Source: Chrysochromulina tobinii
Taxonomy: Eukaryota > Haptophyta > Prymnesiales > Chrysochromulinaceae
Reading direction: 5' to 3'
DNA length: 24,409 nt
Assembly: GCA_001275005.1 (NCBI GenBank)
Contig: JWZX01002195.1
Span: 1-24,409, forward strand
The stretch's first letter is position 1. Every line of letters begins with the position of its first letter. A program made the position numbers and the translations under genes. Positions 1 through 8,345 of the stretch are shown in pieces. A model generated the notes under the pieces. The model had not been told where the DNA came from and ran no database searches. It worked only from the letters and a program-made list of their open reading frames with translations.

Positions 1-128
1 CTGGTTGGGCCCCTGTGGTAGCTCTGCCAACAGTCTCATCACACGTTGAGTTCACGGCCGCTTAACTGTTGGGGTCAAGCGGCAATGGAAAGCCCATCAC
101 GGGACTCTTCTGCGCGTTCTGTGAACAC

Positions 129-1715
129 ATGACGGCCGCGCACATGGACGCCCATTCGCTCACGGCGTACGTGGGCGAAGCGAGCGGCGAGGTGTGTGCG
201 CACGTGCTTTGGCCCGAGCTTCGTGTGCGGCAAGTCCTTCAGACGCGCGGCGCGGCTGCAGTGCGATGCATCGTGACTGCCGACCTTCTCGACCCGTGCG
301 GCAACGGTGGCCTTGCTGTCGGCTGCGCTCGAGGTTCGATAGGCTACTACCATGGCGGCCGCACTGCCATTTGCACACACAGCCTCCCGTTTGCAGTCGC
401 AGCCCTCGCACGCCATCGAGCCGAGGACGGTCAACCCGCCATCGCCGCCTCAGATGTCGGCGGCACGGTGCTCGTGTTCGGGCTCCTCGGACCTCTCCGT
501 CGGCTGAGATTGCAGGACTTTGTGGCAGTGGCCTCGCGACTACGACATCCGGCCGGCACGGCGATCGAATCTGTGCGCGTGCTGGGCGCTACCGGGCGCC
601 GTGCCGGGCGCCAGCGGTCTGACGAACCTCGAGCTCACCTGCTCGTTGCGGCGGGTGGGCCCTCTCTGTTGCGCATTCGCAACGACGGCTCACTGGCATG
701 CACACTCGAGGCTCCAGGCGCCGTGACGGCGCTCTCCGTGGACGGAACCGAGGACGAGGATGCCGGCGATGGAGATGAGCTCGAGCAGCCGGGGCCGCAC
801 GACGATGGTGGCGGAGGCGGTGGCGATGCTGGCGATGCCGGCGATGGTGGCGGTGGCGGTGGCGGCGATGTCGGCGATGTCGACGGACATATCGAGTGCT
901 CAGTCGACGATGTTGACGCGACGGCTCAGGATGAGGGCAGTGGCGGCGAGCGGCGTGCATCGAAGCGGTCTAAGGTTGCCGCACCATGCGCCGCCACCGC
1001 CGCCACCACCACCACCACCACCGCCGCCAATGCCTCAGGCGCCAGCGTCGCGCCGCTCGAGCCGCCTGAGCGCTGCCTAGGTGCAGTCCTCGTCGGGTGC
1101 GCGGATGGGACTGTGCGCAGCTATCCTACGATGCGGTGCGTGGCGATGCTGGGTGCGCCGGCGACGCGAATGGACGCGAGCCGTTGGCGCTCGCACGGGC
1201 TGCTCGTGTGCACTGGCCGCTTCGATGGCGTGCTCGTCGCGACGCGCACGCGCGCTCAAGACGGCGCGTCCGTGCGCCGCATCTCGGGGGCGATCTCGGG
1301 GGCGATCTCGGGGATGGCGATCTCGGGGGCGATCTCGGGGATGGCGATCTCGGGGATGGCGATCTCGGGGGCGATCTCGGGGATGGCGATCTCGGAGATG
1401 GCGATCTCGGGGGCGATCTCGGGTGGCCCCGTGCGCCATCTGCTGGCCGGGACTGGCTGGGCGCTCGGTGCGTGGCTTCTCTCCGAGCCCGACACGGCGC
1501 GGCCCGACACGGCGCCGCCCGACACGGCGCCGCATGAGAGCCGCGCGGCCGTGGACGAGGTGGAGTTTTCCCACAGGTCTTCCCACAGGTCTGCGGAGGC
1601 TTCCAGGAAGCGGGAGTCGCCACGGCTGCGAGTGTGCACTGTCACTGCTCGGCCAGCAGCGCCCGAGCTGCCGCGGGTGGTGCTGTCGCCATTGCCGAGC
1701 CTGCTGTCGAGTTGA
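129..1715 (+). CDS. Beta-propeller-like hypothetical protein with coding minisatellites
   Basis: I do not recognise a named family. The protein is 528 residues from the first in-frame ATG at 129; the open frame extends upstream to 69 without another ATG, so a 5' exon outside the window is possible. Several short segments look like beta-propeller or FG-GAP/WD blades, for example GGLAVGCARGSIGYY, HLLVAAGGPSLLRI, GAVLVGCADGTVRSY and GLLVCTGRFDGVLVA. The blades are interrupted by low complexity: a Gly/Asp-rich stretch (about 790-890), an Ala/Thr run (about 985-1045), an Ile-Ser-Gly-Ala minisatellite (1281-1422) and four PDTA units (about 1489-1533). No signal peptide or membrane segment is evident. 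The frame is uninterrupted and every repeat unit is a multiple of three, supporting real coding. A scaffold role is the most that can be inferred; the propeller call is tentative. Confidence 0.5.
   Translation: MTAAHMDAHSLTAYVGEASGEVCAHVLWPELRVRQVLQTRGAAAVRCIVTADLLDPCGNGGLAVGCARGSIGYYHGGRTAICTHSLPFAVAALARHRAEDGQPAIAASDVGGTVLVFGLLGPLRRLRLQDFVAVASRLRHPAGTAIESVRVLGATGRRAGRQRSDEPRAHLLVAAGGPSLLRIRNDGSLACTLEAPGAVTALSVDGTEDEDAGDGDELEQPGPHDDGGGGGGDAGDAGDGGGGGGGDVGDVDGHIECSVDDVDATAQDEGSGGERRASKRSKVAAPCAATAATTTTTTAANASGASVAPLEPPERCLGAVLVGCADGTVRSYPTMRCVAMLGAPATRMDASRWRSHGLLVCTGRFDGVLVATRTRAQDGASVRRISGAISGAISGMAISGAISGMAISGMAISGAISGMAISEMAISGAISGGPVRHLLAGTGWALGAWLLSEPDTARPDTAPPDTAPHESRAAVDEVEFSHRSSHRSAEASRKRESPRLRVCTVTARPAAPELPRVVLSPLPSLLSS
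1281..1422 (+). repeat. In-frame coding minisatellite (ISGA/ISGMA units)
   Basis: Tandem units of 12 bp (ATCTCGGGGGCG) and 15 bp (ATCTCGGGGATGGCG) alternate about a dozen times inside the beta-propeller-like gene. They encode repeats of ISGA and ISGMA. One unit carries GGAGATG instead of GGGGATG. Both unit lengths keep the frame, and no splice-like boundaries flank the array, so it is read as coding rather than intronic. Confidence 0.85.
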
Positions 1716-1973
1716 AGCCTTGGTCTGGCGGTGCGTGCGCCTGTCGAAGCATGACAGAGCTTACATTTTCGGCTTGTGAAAACTCAACACGTCCGGTGGT
1801 TTCTTACGGTGCAGTCGCAGGTTTTTCGGCGATTCGTACACTGTGAACGTGACAAAACGGAGATTTTCCATGAGATTTTCTCAGGACCCTGGAGATGAGA
1901 GGTGGACTGCGTTCAGTCGTGGCTGCTCCCGTGGAAGAGGGCTCAGCTGCACGCCAGGGCAGCCTCCCTGGCA

Positions 1974-4748
1974 ATGGTGCTCGTTTGTGACGGCGTATTT
2001 ACACCAGCAACGTGTGCTTTGCTGCACACCGTGGCGATGGCGCGCAGCAGCAGCTTCGAACGTGGAAACAGCCTGCTCTTCACGCGCTCCGAGCCCAAGA
2101 ACATCATGGAGGCCGCCATCGATAGTTTTCTGGATGAGACTGACGACGAGTCTTGCTTTGTGGAATACTGGGCGCGGCAGGAGTGGAAGAACATCGAGGC
2201 GCACGTCGATATCGACGAGGAGCGCGCCAGGTTCAAACGCCCCTTCCGCCATCCGAAGAGGGCACACGTGTGCTACCTCGCCGTCGGGCGACGAGTCCGA
2301 GCGCCTACGTGCGTGTGGGAGCGAACGCCTCTGGACGACTTCCCCTTTGGCGCCCTCACGTCCGTGCCGGCCGTCGCCGGTCGTGTGCTGCGCTTTGACG
2401 GCTCCTTGCAACACGCAGTGCCGTACCCGACACAGATTTGGCTCCACTCGAACGCGGCGGCGCCCGTGTGCGACGCGCCCGAGGAGCTCGTCCGTAGCGT
2501 GCTGCTCTTCAACACGTGGGACAAGCCGCCCCTTGGCCGATCGTACGCGCCGTCCGACGAGCGCTTCGACCTCAGTCCGACCCGAGTAGGTTTGCGCTGC
2601 GTGCCGCGAGAAGACTGGTCGTTGGCGTCGATCTCTTCGCACGCTGCGCCGGAGGATGGGACGATGACGTTGACGCTCTTGGGCGATGCACAGCGGCGAG
2701 GGCGTGCGGAAAAGGTGCTTCCTCTGCGCGTCAGCCGCACGGCGCTCGCGAAAGCCCTCGAAGAAGCGTCAGTTGCGACTCGTCTGGAGCCTCCACCCGT
2801 CGATGCCCAAATTAGGCAAGCCACTCGTCTGGAGCCTCGACCTTCCAAACGTACAGTAGTGAATGCCCAGGCAACCGCCGCCGCCGCAGCCGCGGCTCCG
2901 TTCACAGCCGCGGCTCCGTTCACAGCCGCGGCTCCGTTCACACGGGGCTGGGAAGCTCCGCCCTCATTCCAGCGGACTGCGTGCCTAACGGCCGGGATGG
3001 ACGTGCTCCGATCTCGCAGCGAGGTGCAATCTCCGAGCAGCGAGATCCGATGGGTCGAGGGGCGCGACGTTGTGGGAGTGACGCCGCTCCTCTCCCCCAT
3101 GTTGACGAAACGCATCTTGGACGCCGTCCAAGCGGACGATTTCGTCCACGTGTGGGTCACTGACCGTCACAAGCTTCACCCCACGACGGACGTCGAGGTG
3201 GTTCAAGTGCCGTGGCTTGAGGTGGAGATGGGGACGGTGCTGCGCGCGCAGCTGCTGCCAGCCTTCGCGCGGCTCTTCGGCGTCGACGAGCAGCAACTGT
3301 TCCTTCGCGACCAGTTCGTCGTCAGGTACGCGATCCTAATGAGCTCTGATTGCCTCTTGATCGGCATGGAGTGCGACTGAGTGCGACTGAGTGCGACTGA
3401 GTGCCACCGATGGAATCTGATGGTTTCTGTTTTCATCAGGTACGAGGAGCACCTGATGACCTCTGATGACCTCTGATGACCTCCGATCACCTCCGATTAC
3501 GTCTGATTGCCTCCTTCATCAGGTACTCGGCGCGTCCAGGACAGCAGGCGGGGCTTGGCTGGCACTATGACGAGAGCTGCTTCTCATACGTCATCGCCCT
3601 GAACGACGTGTCCAACTTCAAAGGGGGCGGCACGCTCTTCGGCCACGCGGAGCATCCCATCTCGGTGCCTCCTCCCTAATTGCATGCTGAGTGCCTCCCT
3701 AATTGCATGCGGCGCGCTCTACGGCCACGCGGAGCATCCCATCTCGGTGCCACCTCCCTAATTGCATGCTGAGTGCCTCCCTACTTGCATGCAGGTGCCC
3801 CCCGGCCACGCGATCCTCTTCTGCGGCTACACGATGCACACGGGCGTGCCCATCACGGCGGGCACACGGTACGTCCTCACGGGTTTCGTCGGAGGGCGGC
3901 CGCTGTCGTTCACACCAGCTCACGGCCTCGTTCACACCAGCTCACGGCCTCGCTCGTCAGGTACGTCCTCACGGGTTTCGTCGACTTCCGCGCGGCTGTG
4001 GAAGCTGTCCGTCCATTCTACGGCCCCATCCCAGGCGCGCTACCCACTCCCGAATTGCATGCTGAGTGCCTCCGTCTCTTCACAGGCACGCTGCCCACAC
4101 TTCGTTTGGAGCGGGCAGCGTGCATGCAAGTGCTCAGCATGGCGCCCGCACCCCTCTCTTCACAGGCACGCTGCCCACTCCGTTTGGAGCGGGCAGCGTG
4201 CATGCAAGTGCTCAGCACGGCGCCCGTACCCCACCCCTCTCTTCACAGGCACGCTGCCCACTCCGTTTGGAGCGGGCAGCAACGACTTCCCCTCGCCACA
4301 CCTCGGCATGAACCGCGAGCGCCTCTGCCGCGCCTATGGTGGCGTCCGCGGTGAGCCTGATTGCCTATGATTGCCTATGATTGCCTCCCTAAGGCGGAGA
4401 GAGCCCTACGTTGGCGTCCGCGGTGAGGCTGCTGAGGGCGATAGTGTACCCAATCCTGCCCGAGTGTCCCTGATTGCCCCTAATTGCCCATGATTGCCTC
4501 TCTCATTAGGGGAGGGGCTACTGAGGGCGATAGCGTACTCGCCGCCGGCGCTCGGGCCGCACGTCGACCTGAGCAGGCTTCAGCAGGATTGTGCCACGTG
4601 GCTCGAGACCGGGCACGTCGGCAGCGAACGCTTCTATGCGTTCTTACAGGCGACCGTGGGTGTGGACGCGGAGCGCCACGTGGCTGCAACCCCGGGCATG
4701 CGTGACACGACGGAGACGGCGGCCACTGGCGACGAGGACATTAAGTAG
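1974..4748 (+). CDS. Tandem 2OG-Fe(II) oxygenase (prolyl 4-hydroxylase-like), six exons
   Basis: Proposed exons are 1974-3325, 3523-3664, 3795-3868, 3961-4034, 4249-4350 and 4510-4748, giving 660 residues in one frame to TAG. The C-terminal module has the Fe/2OG set of the prolyl 4-hydroxylase family: H465 and D467 (GWHYDES), FKGGGTLF, distal H513 (TMHTGVP) and the 2OG-binding R523 (GTRYVLTGF). This module is split across four exons and appears only after splicing. The N-terminal half looks like a second module: H77 and D79 (AHVDIDE), GRVLRFDG, H147 (LQHAVP) and a possible R174. A linker has three AAAPFT units (about 2885-2943). The family uses 2OG and O2 to hydroxylate proteins or small molecules; the substrate here is unknown. 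ATG 1974 is the first in-frame ATG, directly before a typical start (VCDGVFTPATC). No signal peptide is visible. Confidence 0.8.
3326..3522 (+). other. Intron 1 of 2OG oxygenase gene (double, with AG|GT ratchet point)
   Basis: The donor is TCAG|GTACGCG and the acceptor TCATCAG|GTACTCGG, so TCAGGTAC occurs at both junctions. Joining gives FVVRYSARPGQ, the expected beta strand before the HxD motif. A third TCAGGTAC lies at 3437-3444 (AG|GT at 3439/3440). The interior holds three 10-bp GTGCGACTGA units (3371-3400) and six 10-bp CTCTGATGAC-like units (3451-3510). Confidence 0.8.
3451..3510 (+). repeat. Intronic 10-bp tandem array (CTCTGATGAC-like)
   Basis: Six consecutive decamers run ACCTGATGAC, CTCTGATGAC twice, CTCCGATCAC, CTCCGATTAC, GTCTGATTGC. 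Four carry CTGAT, which matches a CTRAY branch-point consensus. The array ends 12 bp before the 3' splice site. Confidence 0.85.
3629..3792 (+). repeat. 82-bp tandem duplication of exon 2 end plus intron 2
   Basis: Bases 3629-3710 and 3711-3792 are near-identical 82-bp units. Each has the last bases of exon 2 (the GGTLFGHAEHPIS region) followed by two copies of a TGCCTCCCTAATTGCATGC-type element. The second exon-like copy lies inside intron 2; its upstream edge is GCATGC|GGCG rather than an AG acceptor, so it is probably not an exon. Confidence 0.85.
3665..3794 (+). other. Intron 2 of 2OG oxygenase gene
   Basis: The donor is ATCTCG|GTGCCTCC and the acceptor GCATGCAG|GTGCCCCC; GGTGCC with a following CC is repeated at both ends. 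Joining gives HPISVPPGHAILF in frame (phase 0). The body is made of 23-bp units with core GCCTCCCTNATTGCATGC, also found in intron 4 and in the tRNA nucleotidyltransferase intron. Confidence 0.8.
3869..3960 (+). other. Intron 3 of 2OG oxygenase gene, bounded by a 23-bp perfect repeat
   Basis: The first 23 bases of the intron (3869-3891) are identical to the first 23 bases of exon 4 (3961-3983). The donor is ACACG|GTACGT and the acceptor GCTCGTCAG|GTACGT. Joining gives GTRYVLTGFVDF, which restores the 2OG-binding Arg strand. The interior contains two copies of GTTCACACCAGCTCACGGCC. Confidence 0.8.
4035..4248 (+). other. Intron 4 of 2OG oxygenase gene, apparent GC-AG intron
   Basis: The best in-frame model has donor CCCAG|GCGCGC and acceptor CTTCACAG|GCACGC. 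The intron start GGCGCGCTACCCACTCC and exon 5 start GGCACGCTGCCCACTCC are near copies. Joining gives YGPIPGTLPTPFGAGSNDF. Two further copies of the acceptor region lie inside, and an AATTGCATGCTGAGTGCCTCC element sits near 4053. A GT donor elsewhere cannot be excluded. Confidence 0.6.
4075..4280 (+). repeat. Triplicated 3' splice site and exon 5 start
   Basis: TCTCTTCACAG|GCACGCTGCCC followed by TTTGGAGCGGGCAGC occurs three times, with candidate acceptor AGs at 4084-4085, 4164-4165 and 4247-4248 (spacing 80 and 83 bp). Copies 1 and 2 continue into GTGCATGCAAGTGCTCAGCA; only copy 3 continues into the open exon. The last acceptor was chosen because it alone keeps the frame into GAGSNDFPSPHLG. 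Confidence 0.8.
4351..4509 (+). other. Intron 5 of 2OG oxygenase gene
   Basis: The donor is GTCCGCG|GTGAGCC and the acceptor CTCTCATTAG|GGGAGG, giving GGVRGEGLLRAIAYSPP. Inside, 4408-4449 contains a second copy of the exon 5 end (TTGGCGTCCGCGGTGAG) fused to a degenerate copy of the exon 6 start (CTGAGGGCGATAGTGTAC, compared with CTGAGGGCGATAGCGTAC in exon 6). Short TGATTGCCTA decamers follow the donor (about 4358-4390). Confidence 0.75.
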
Positions 4749-5211
4749 GCCGACGGGGAGGTTTCGGTAACCTTAGTTTACTAAAAAGCTAGCAAGCGGC
4801 GCTGGGGCGTGACTCGACTGGTGTGGTAAGTTAAGGAGGTGTTCGTCGGACCGCTCCAAAACATTTGGGTGGATTATTCGATCCTTTAGGAATTATTCTC
4901 TGATCTCTGTGAAAACAGAGAGCGATGTCCCCGACCATGGACTTATGTTCGAATAAAGGGCGCGCGACCACGCGTCGATCGAGATGTTCGACATTTCCTG
5001 CAACTTGGTCGCGTGCTTGACTTGTTGTTCATCAAAGCTACACTACACAGCAGCCTGGTGAGCGCGACCCCGGCCGCCGATGTAACGGCTGGCGCAGCAC
5101 GTGGGCGAGGGGCACAGTCTCTTCACAAGTTAGTTCACGCGCGGTCTCGCGCGCGTCGAGCCACTCAGGGTGTCAAAGTGTCAAGCGTCGCTCCCGTGTG
5201 ACCCCATCAGC
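4749..5211. other. Intergenic region
   Basis: This lies between the oxygenase stop and the ATG of the TPR/ankyrin gene. No credible ORF or RNA gene was seen. It holds a perfect GAAA-loop hairpin at 4904-4921 and is less GC-rich than the flanking genes. Confidence 0.6.
4904..4921 (+). other. 7-bp perfect hairpin with GAAA tetraloop
   Basis: TCTCTGT, loop GAAA, ACAGAGA, about 155 bp downstream of the oxygenase stop codon. A GNRA-type loop on a perfect stem is stable as RNA and could lie in the 3' UTR. Its function is unknown. Confidence 0.5.
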
Positions 5212-8200
5212 ATGTTCAACACTCATGCGCTTCAGAACTCTCGAAATCAGTCGCGCCTCATGGAGGAAGGCATGACGTGTGCTGAAGCCGCCAATGCGCT
5301 CGATGCAGCCCTTGCTGAGGGTCGTCCAGTTGGATCAGCCGCAGAAGAGCGACAACATGCGCTGGACCGTGCGGCCAGGGAGCGGCGCGCACGTGCGCTC
5401 TCTGGCGAGGGTGCTCTCACGGTGGAATCCGGGAAGAAGAATATTCTTGTGATCGACGGCACAGCCATGAGCTCGGACTTCATGAGCGAGCACTTGCTGA
5501 TGATCGAGCGGGAGCCCTCGCCTGGCTTTATCATTGCGGCCGATTCTGCCGAGGTGAAGGCCGCTACGGAAGCTGCCTGGCGTAACATGCGCTATGAGCG
5601 CATCGGTCTCGAGTGCGGCACGCGCCCTGACAAACTTGAGCTTTGTCGCCGGGCGATCGCCTCTGGCCGCTTCCACGCGATCGTGCTCTCAGACCTTTCC
5701 GAGAATCACCAAGCCGTGCCGGCAGTCGAGAGTGCACTCGGCACAGCGCTGCAGAGCTTCGCCCGTGGTGGCGGCGCCATCGCTGTGACCACGTGCGACG
5801 CCGCGATGGCGCTCCCGATGCTCCAGCGCCTCTTCGGCGTTGTTTGGGCGATGGGCGGATACTATCGTACTACCTGGGCACCCGCGAGAGAGAACGCCGA
5901 AGGCGTCGCGCGCACGTTCCCTGGAGAGCTCGCGACGGCCACGTTCAGCGCCAAGGCCCACGCCGTCCGCCAGGTGCCTGAGCATGAGCGCATGTACGGC
6001 ACGACGCCTCGCTCGCGCACCCAGAGCCTCGTGCCCTTCATGGCGGGACGGGAGGTTGGGAAGCGTGAGGACGCAGACTCGGTTACGAGTGGCGCTGCGG
6101 AGGACTACGATGTGGTTGTGGCCAAGCATGCCTACGGCAACGGCTCTCTGGCTCTCTTTTGCGACATCAACATGGAGGCGGCGACCGTGCAGCGTGTGCT
6201 GTCGTATTGCCGCCAGTGCAGCCTGGACGCGCCACCCGACGCTGTCGCGAGCCTCGATGCGAGCACGTTCGAAGCGGCTCTGGCGCACAAGGCGGAAGGC
6301 AACGGCGCGTTCGCTGCGCAGAACTTTGCCTCGGCGGCGGCGGCGTACGAGGCCGCCCTGGCTGCGTATGACGGGCGCGGTGGCGCCAGTGGCGAGCAGC
6401 GCGACGAAAAGGTCAAGATTTGCTCCAACCTCGCAGAGTGCCGCCTCAAGCTCGATCAATGGGAACGCGCGGCCGAGGCGGCAAGCGCTGCACTCGCGCT
6501 CGCACCAGGTCACGCCAAGAGCCTGATACGGCGCGCCAAGGCGGCAGAGTCGCTCGGTGAGACTGACGCCGCCGTTCGCGATCTGCGACGCATTACCGGC
6601 GGAAGCGCGACCACAGGCGTCGGCGATGCTGCACAGGTGGCCGCTGATGACCTCTGATGAGATCTTATGACCACTGATGATCACTGATGACCACTGATGA
6701 GCACTGATGAGATCTGATGACCACGGGTGCTGCGCAGGTGGCCGCGGCGGTGGCCTTGCTTCGACCGCTCGAGGCCAAGCAGCGCGAAGAGCGCAAGGCG
6801 GCCAAGCGTCGGGAGCACGAGCAGAACAGCAGCTTCCGCGCCGGCTTCGGTCGAGCTCTCAATCAGGGCCTCGAGGTCGGATCGCCACCCATGTCAGCTC
6901 GGCGCGACGCATCATCTTCTCACGCCACTCTCGGGGCCGTGCCTCCGAGCTTGTCAGAGGCTGGCCTGCAGGCCGCCCTGCAGACAGGCTGGGCGAAGGG
7001 CCTCTCGGCGGACAAGCAGCGCGAGTGGCTGTGCGACTGCTATCGGATGCGTGTGGATGATGATATGTGCTGGGGTGGCGGCTTCCTCCATGGCTTATAC
7101 GCGCGCGACGACGGCGACCTCATCTCCAGCGACTTTCTCATCTACTGCAAGCTCAGCGTGAAGCATGGCGTTGTGCCCAGGAGCTGGGACTGGGCGGCTT
7201 TTCTACGCACCGCCACGGCGCTACTGCCGTACGCTTTTGAGAAGCAGGATGCCAAGGAGAAGTGGGGTGGCGAGAATGTCTTTGCGGCCGTGATGGGCGG
7301 CCGCTCGCTGCGCGCAACGGCCGAGGTCGTCTATGGCAACTCGTGCCAGGCCATGGAGCCATCGGTGGCCATGGAGGCGATGGAGTTGCGCATGGGCGGC
7401 AGACGCCGCTGGCTCGGCACGCGTTGGCATTGGAGAACTGGTTGTTGGCCGATCTTGGCAATGGATATCTGTGCTGACGTGGGCGGGGCGTCGATCTGGC
7501 TCGAGCTCGCGACAGCCCTGGGTGAATACGGACCGAACGCCACGGCCCGTGAGGAGGAGGAATTCGACGACGATGGCGAGGACGATGGCGAGGACGAGGA
7601 AGAGGAGGACGAGGAGGACGTCGATGAGGAATGGGAAGACAGCACTGACATGCCTCCACCACCACTCGTCGCGCCATCGCCTCTTCAGGCCGAAGAGTCG
7701 ATGGCGCTGAGGCCGCAGGACCGTGTCATCGTGCATGGCCTCACGGGCCGCCCCGAGCTCAACGACGCCCTTGGCACGGTCCTCTGGCCCATGGAGCCGG
7801 CGAGCGGCCGGTACTGCGTGCGAGTGCGCCGACCCGACTGCGCCTTCTGCGAGCTCGATGACGTCAAACTGAAGCCGACCAACCTGCGCAAGATGCCCCT
7901 CGCTGTGGTCGATGCACGCGATGCGCGTGACGGATATCATGCGATCCACGTCGCCGCCATCGACGGGCGCGTGGGCGTCGTCGAGGCGCAGCTCGCCCAA
8001 GGTATCGACCCTGACCTGCTAGACGAGGACGGCTGGACGCCTCTGATGCGCGCATGCTTGTGGGCTCACGTGCCTGTAGTGCAGCTGCTCCTGCTGCACG
8101 GAGCAACGCCCGATGTGGGCGCCACAACCACGGGCAGCACAGCGCTCCACTTTGCATGCATGCACGGGCCGCGCCGCCTGCCGCCAAACGCTCCCTACTA

Positions 8201-8345
8201 TGATGTGATGCGCCACAAGCTCACAGTGGAGACGCTCCTCGCACATGGCGCACAGCCCGGCCTCGGGAACGCGAAACGTGAGACGGCCGCCATGTGGGCG
8301 CGGCAGGCGGGCGCAGCAGAGGTGCTGCGGCTTCTCGAGCAGTAG
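5212..8345 (+). CDS. GATase-like/TPR/MYND-associated core/ankyrin multidomain protein, two exons
   Basis: Exons 5212-6636 and 6738-8345 join in phase 0 to give 1,010 residues. Residues about 76-331 resemble a class I glutamine amidotransferase-like or ThuA-like Rossmann region (NILVIDGTAM, FHAIVLSD, ARGGGAIAVTTCDAA, SRTQSLVPFMAG). Residues about 356-464 are TPR repeats (AEGNGAFAAQNFASAAAAYEAAL; ERAAEAASAALALAPGHAKS). Residues about 556-700 match a core recalled from algal proteins annotated as MYND-finger family (DDDMCWGGGFLHGLY, DFLIYCKLSVKHGVVP, KEKWGGENVFAAVMGGRSLR), but no MYND Cys cluster is present. An Asp/Glu stretch (about 748-783), a small RPELNDALGTV SH3-like segment and C-terminal ankyrin repeats (HAIHVAAIDGRVGVVEAQL; GWTPLMRACLWAHVPVVQLLLLHGA) follow. 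Probably a soluble protein-protein interaction hub. ATG 5212 is the first in-frame Met; upstream Met codons are absent. Confidence 0.8.
6637..6737 (+). other. Intron of TPR/ankyrin gene with decamer array
   Basis: The donor region GCTGCACAG|GTGGCCGC and acceptor region GCTGCGCAG|GTGGCCGC are 17-bp copies with one mismatch (6629-6645 and 6730-6746). The interior at 6641-6720 is eight decamers of the form NNNCTGATGA. Joining gives GDAAQVAAAVALLRPL in frame. Reading through the intron hits a TGA at once, so splicing is required. Confidence 0.85.
6641..6720 (+). repeat. Intronic 10-bp tandem array (NNNCTGATGA x8)
   Basis: Eight contiguous decamers ending in CTGATGA (one is CTTATGA) fill most of the 101-bp intron. 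The same decamer type occurs in intron 1 of the oxygenase gene. Each unit contains a CTGAT branch-point-like motif. Confidence 0.9.

Noticed and set aside
1281-1422. Reading the ISGA minisatellite as an introner
   Set aside because: No GT...AG boundaries flank it, no junction repeat is seen, and all units keep the frame.
5689-6684. 331-codon minus-strand open frame opposite the TPR/ankyrin gene
   Set aside because: It is Arg/Ala/Gly-rich with no domain signature and is explained by GC-rich antisense reading of a conserved gene. The same applies to minus frames at 2273-3160 and 14544-15281.
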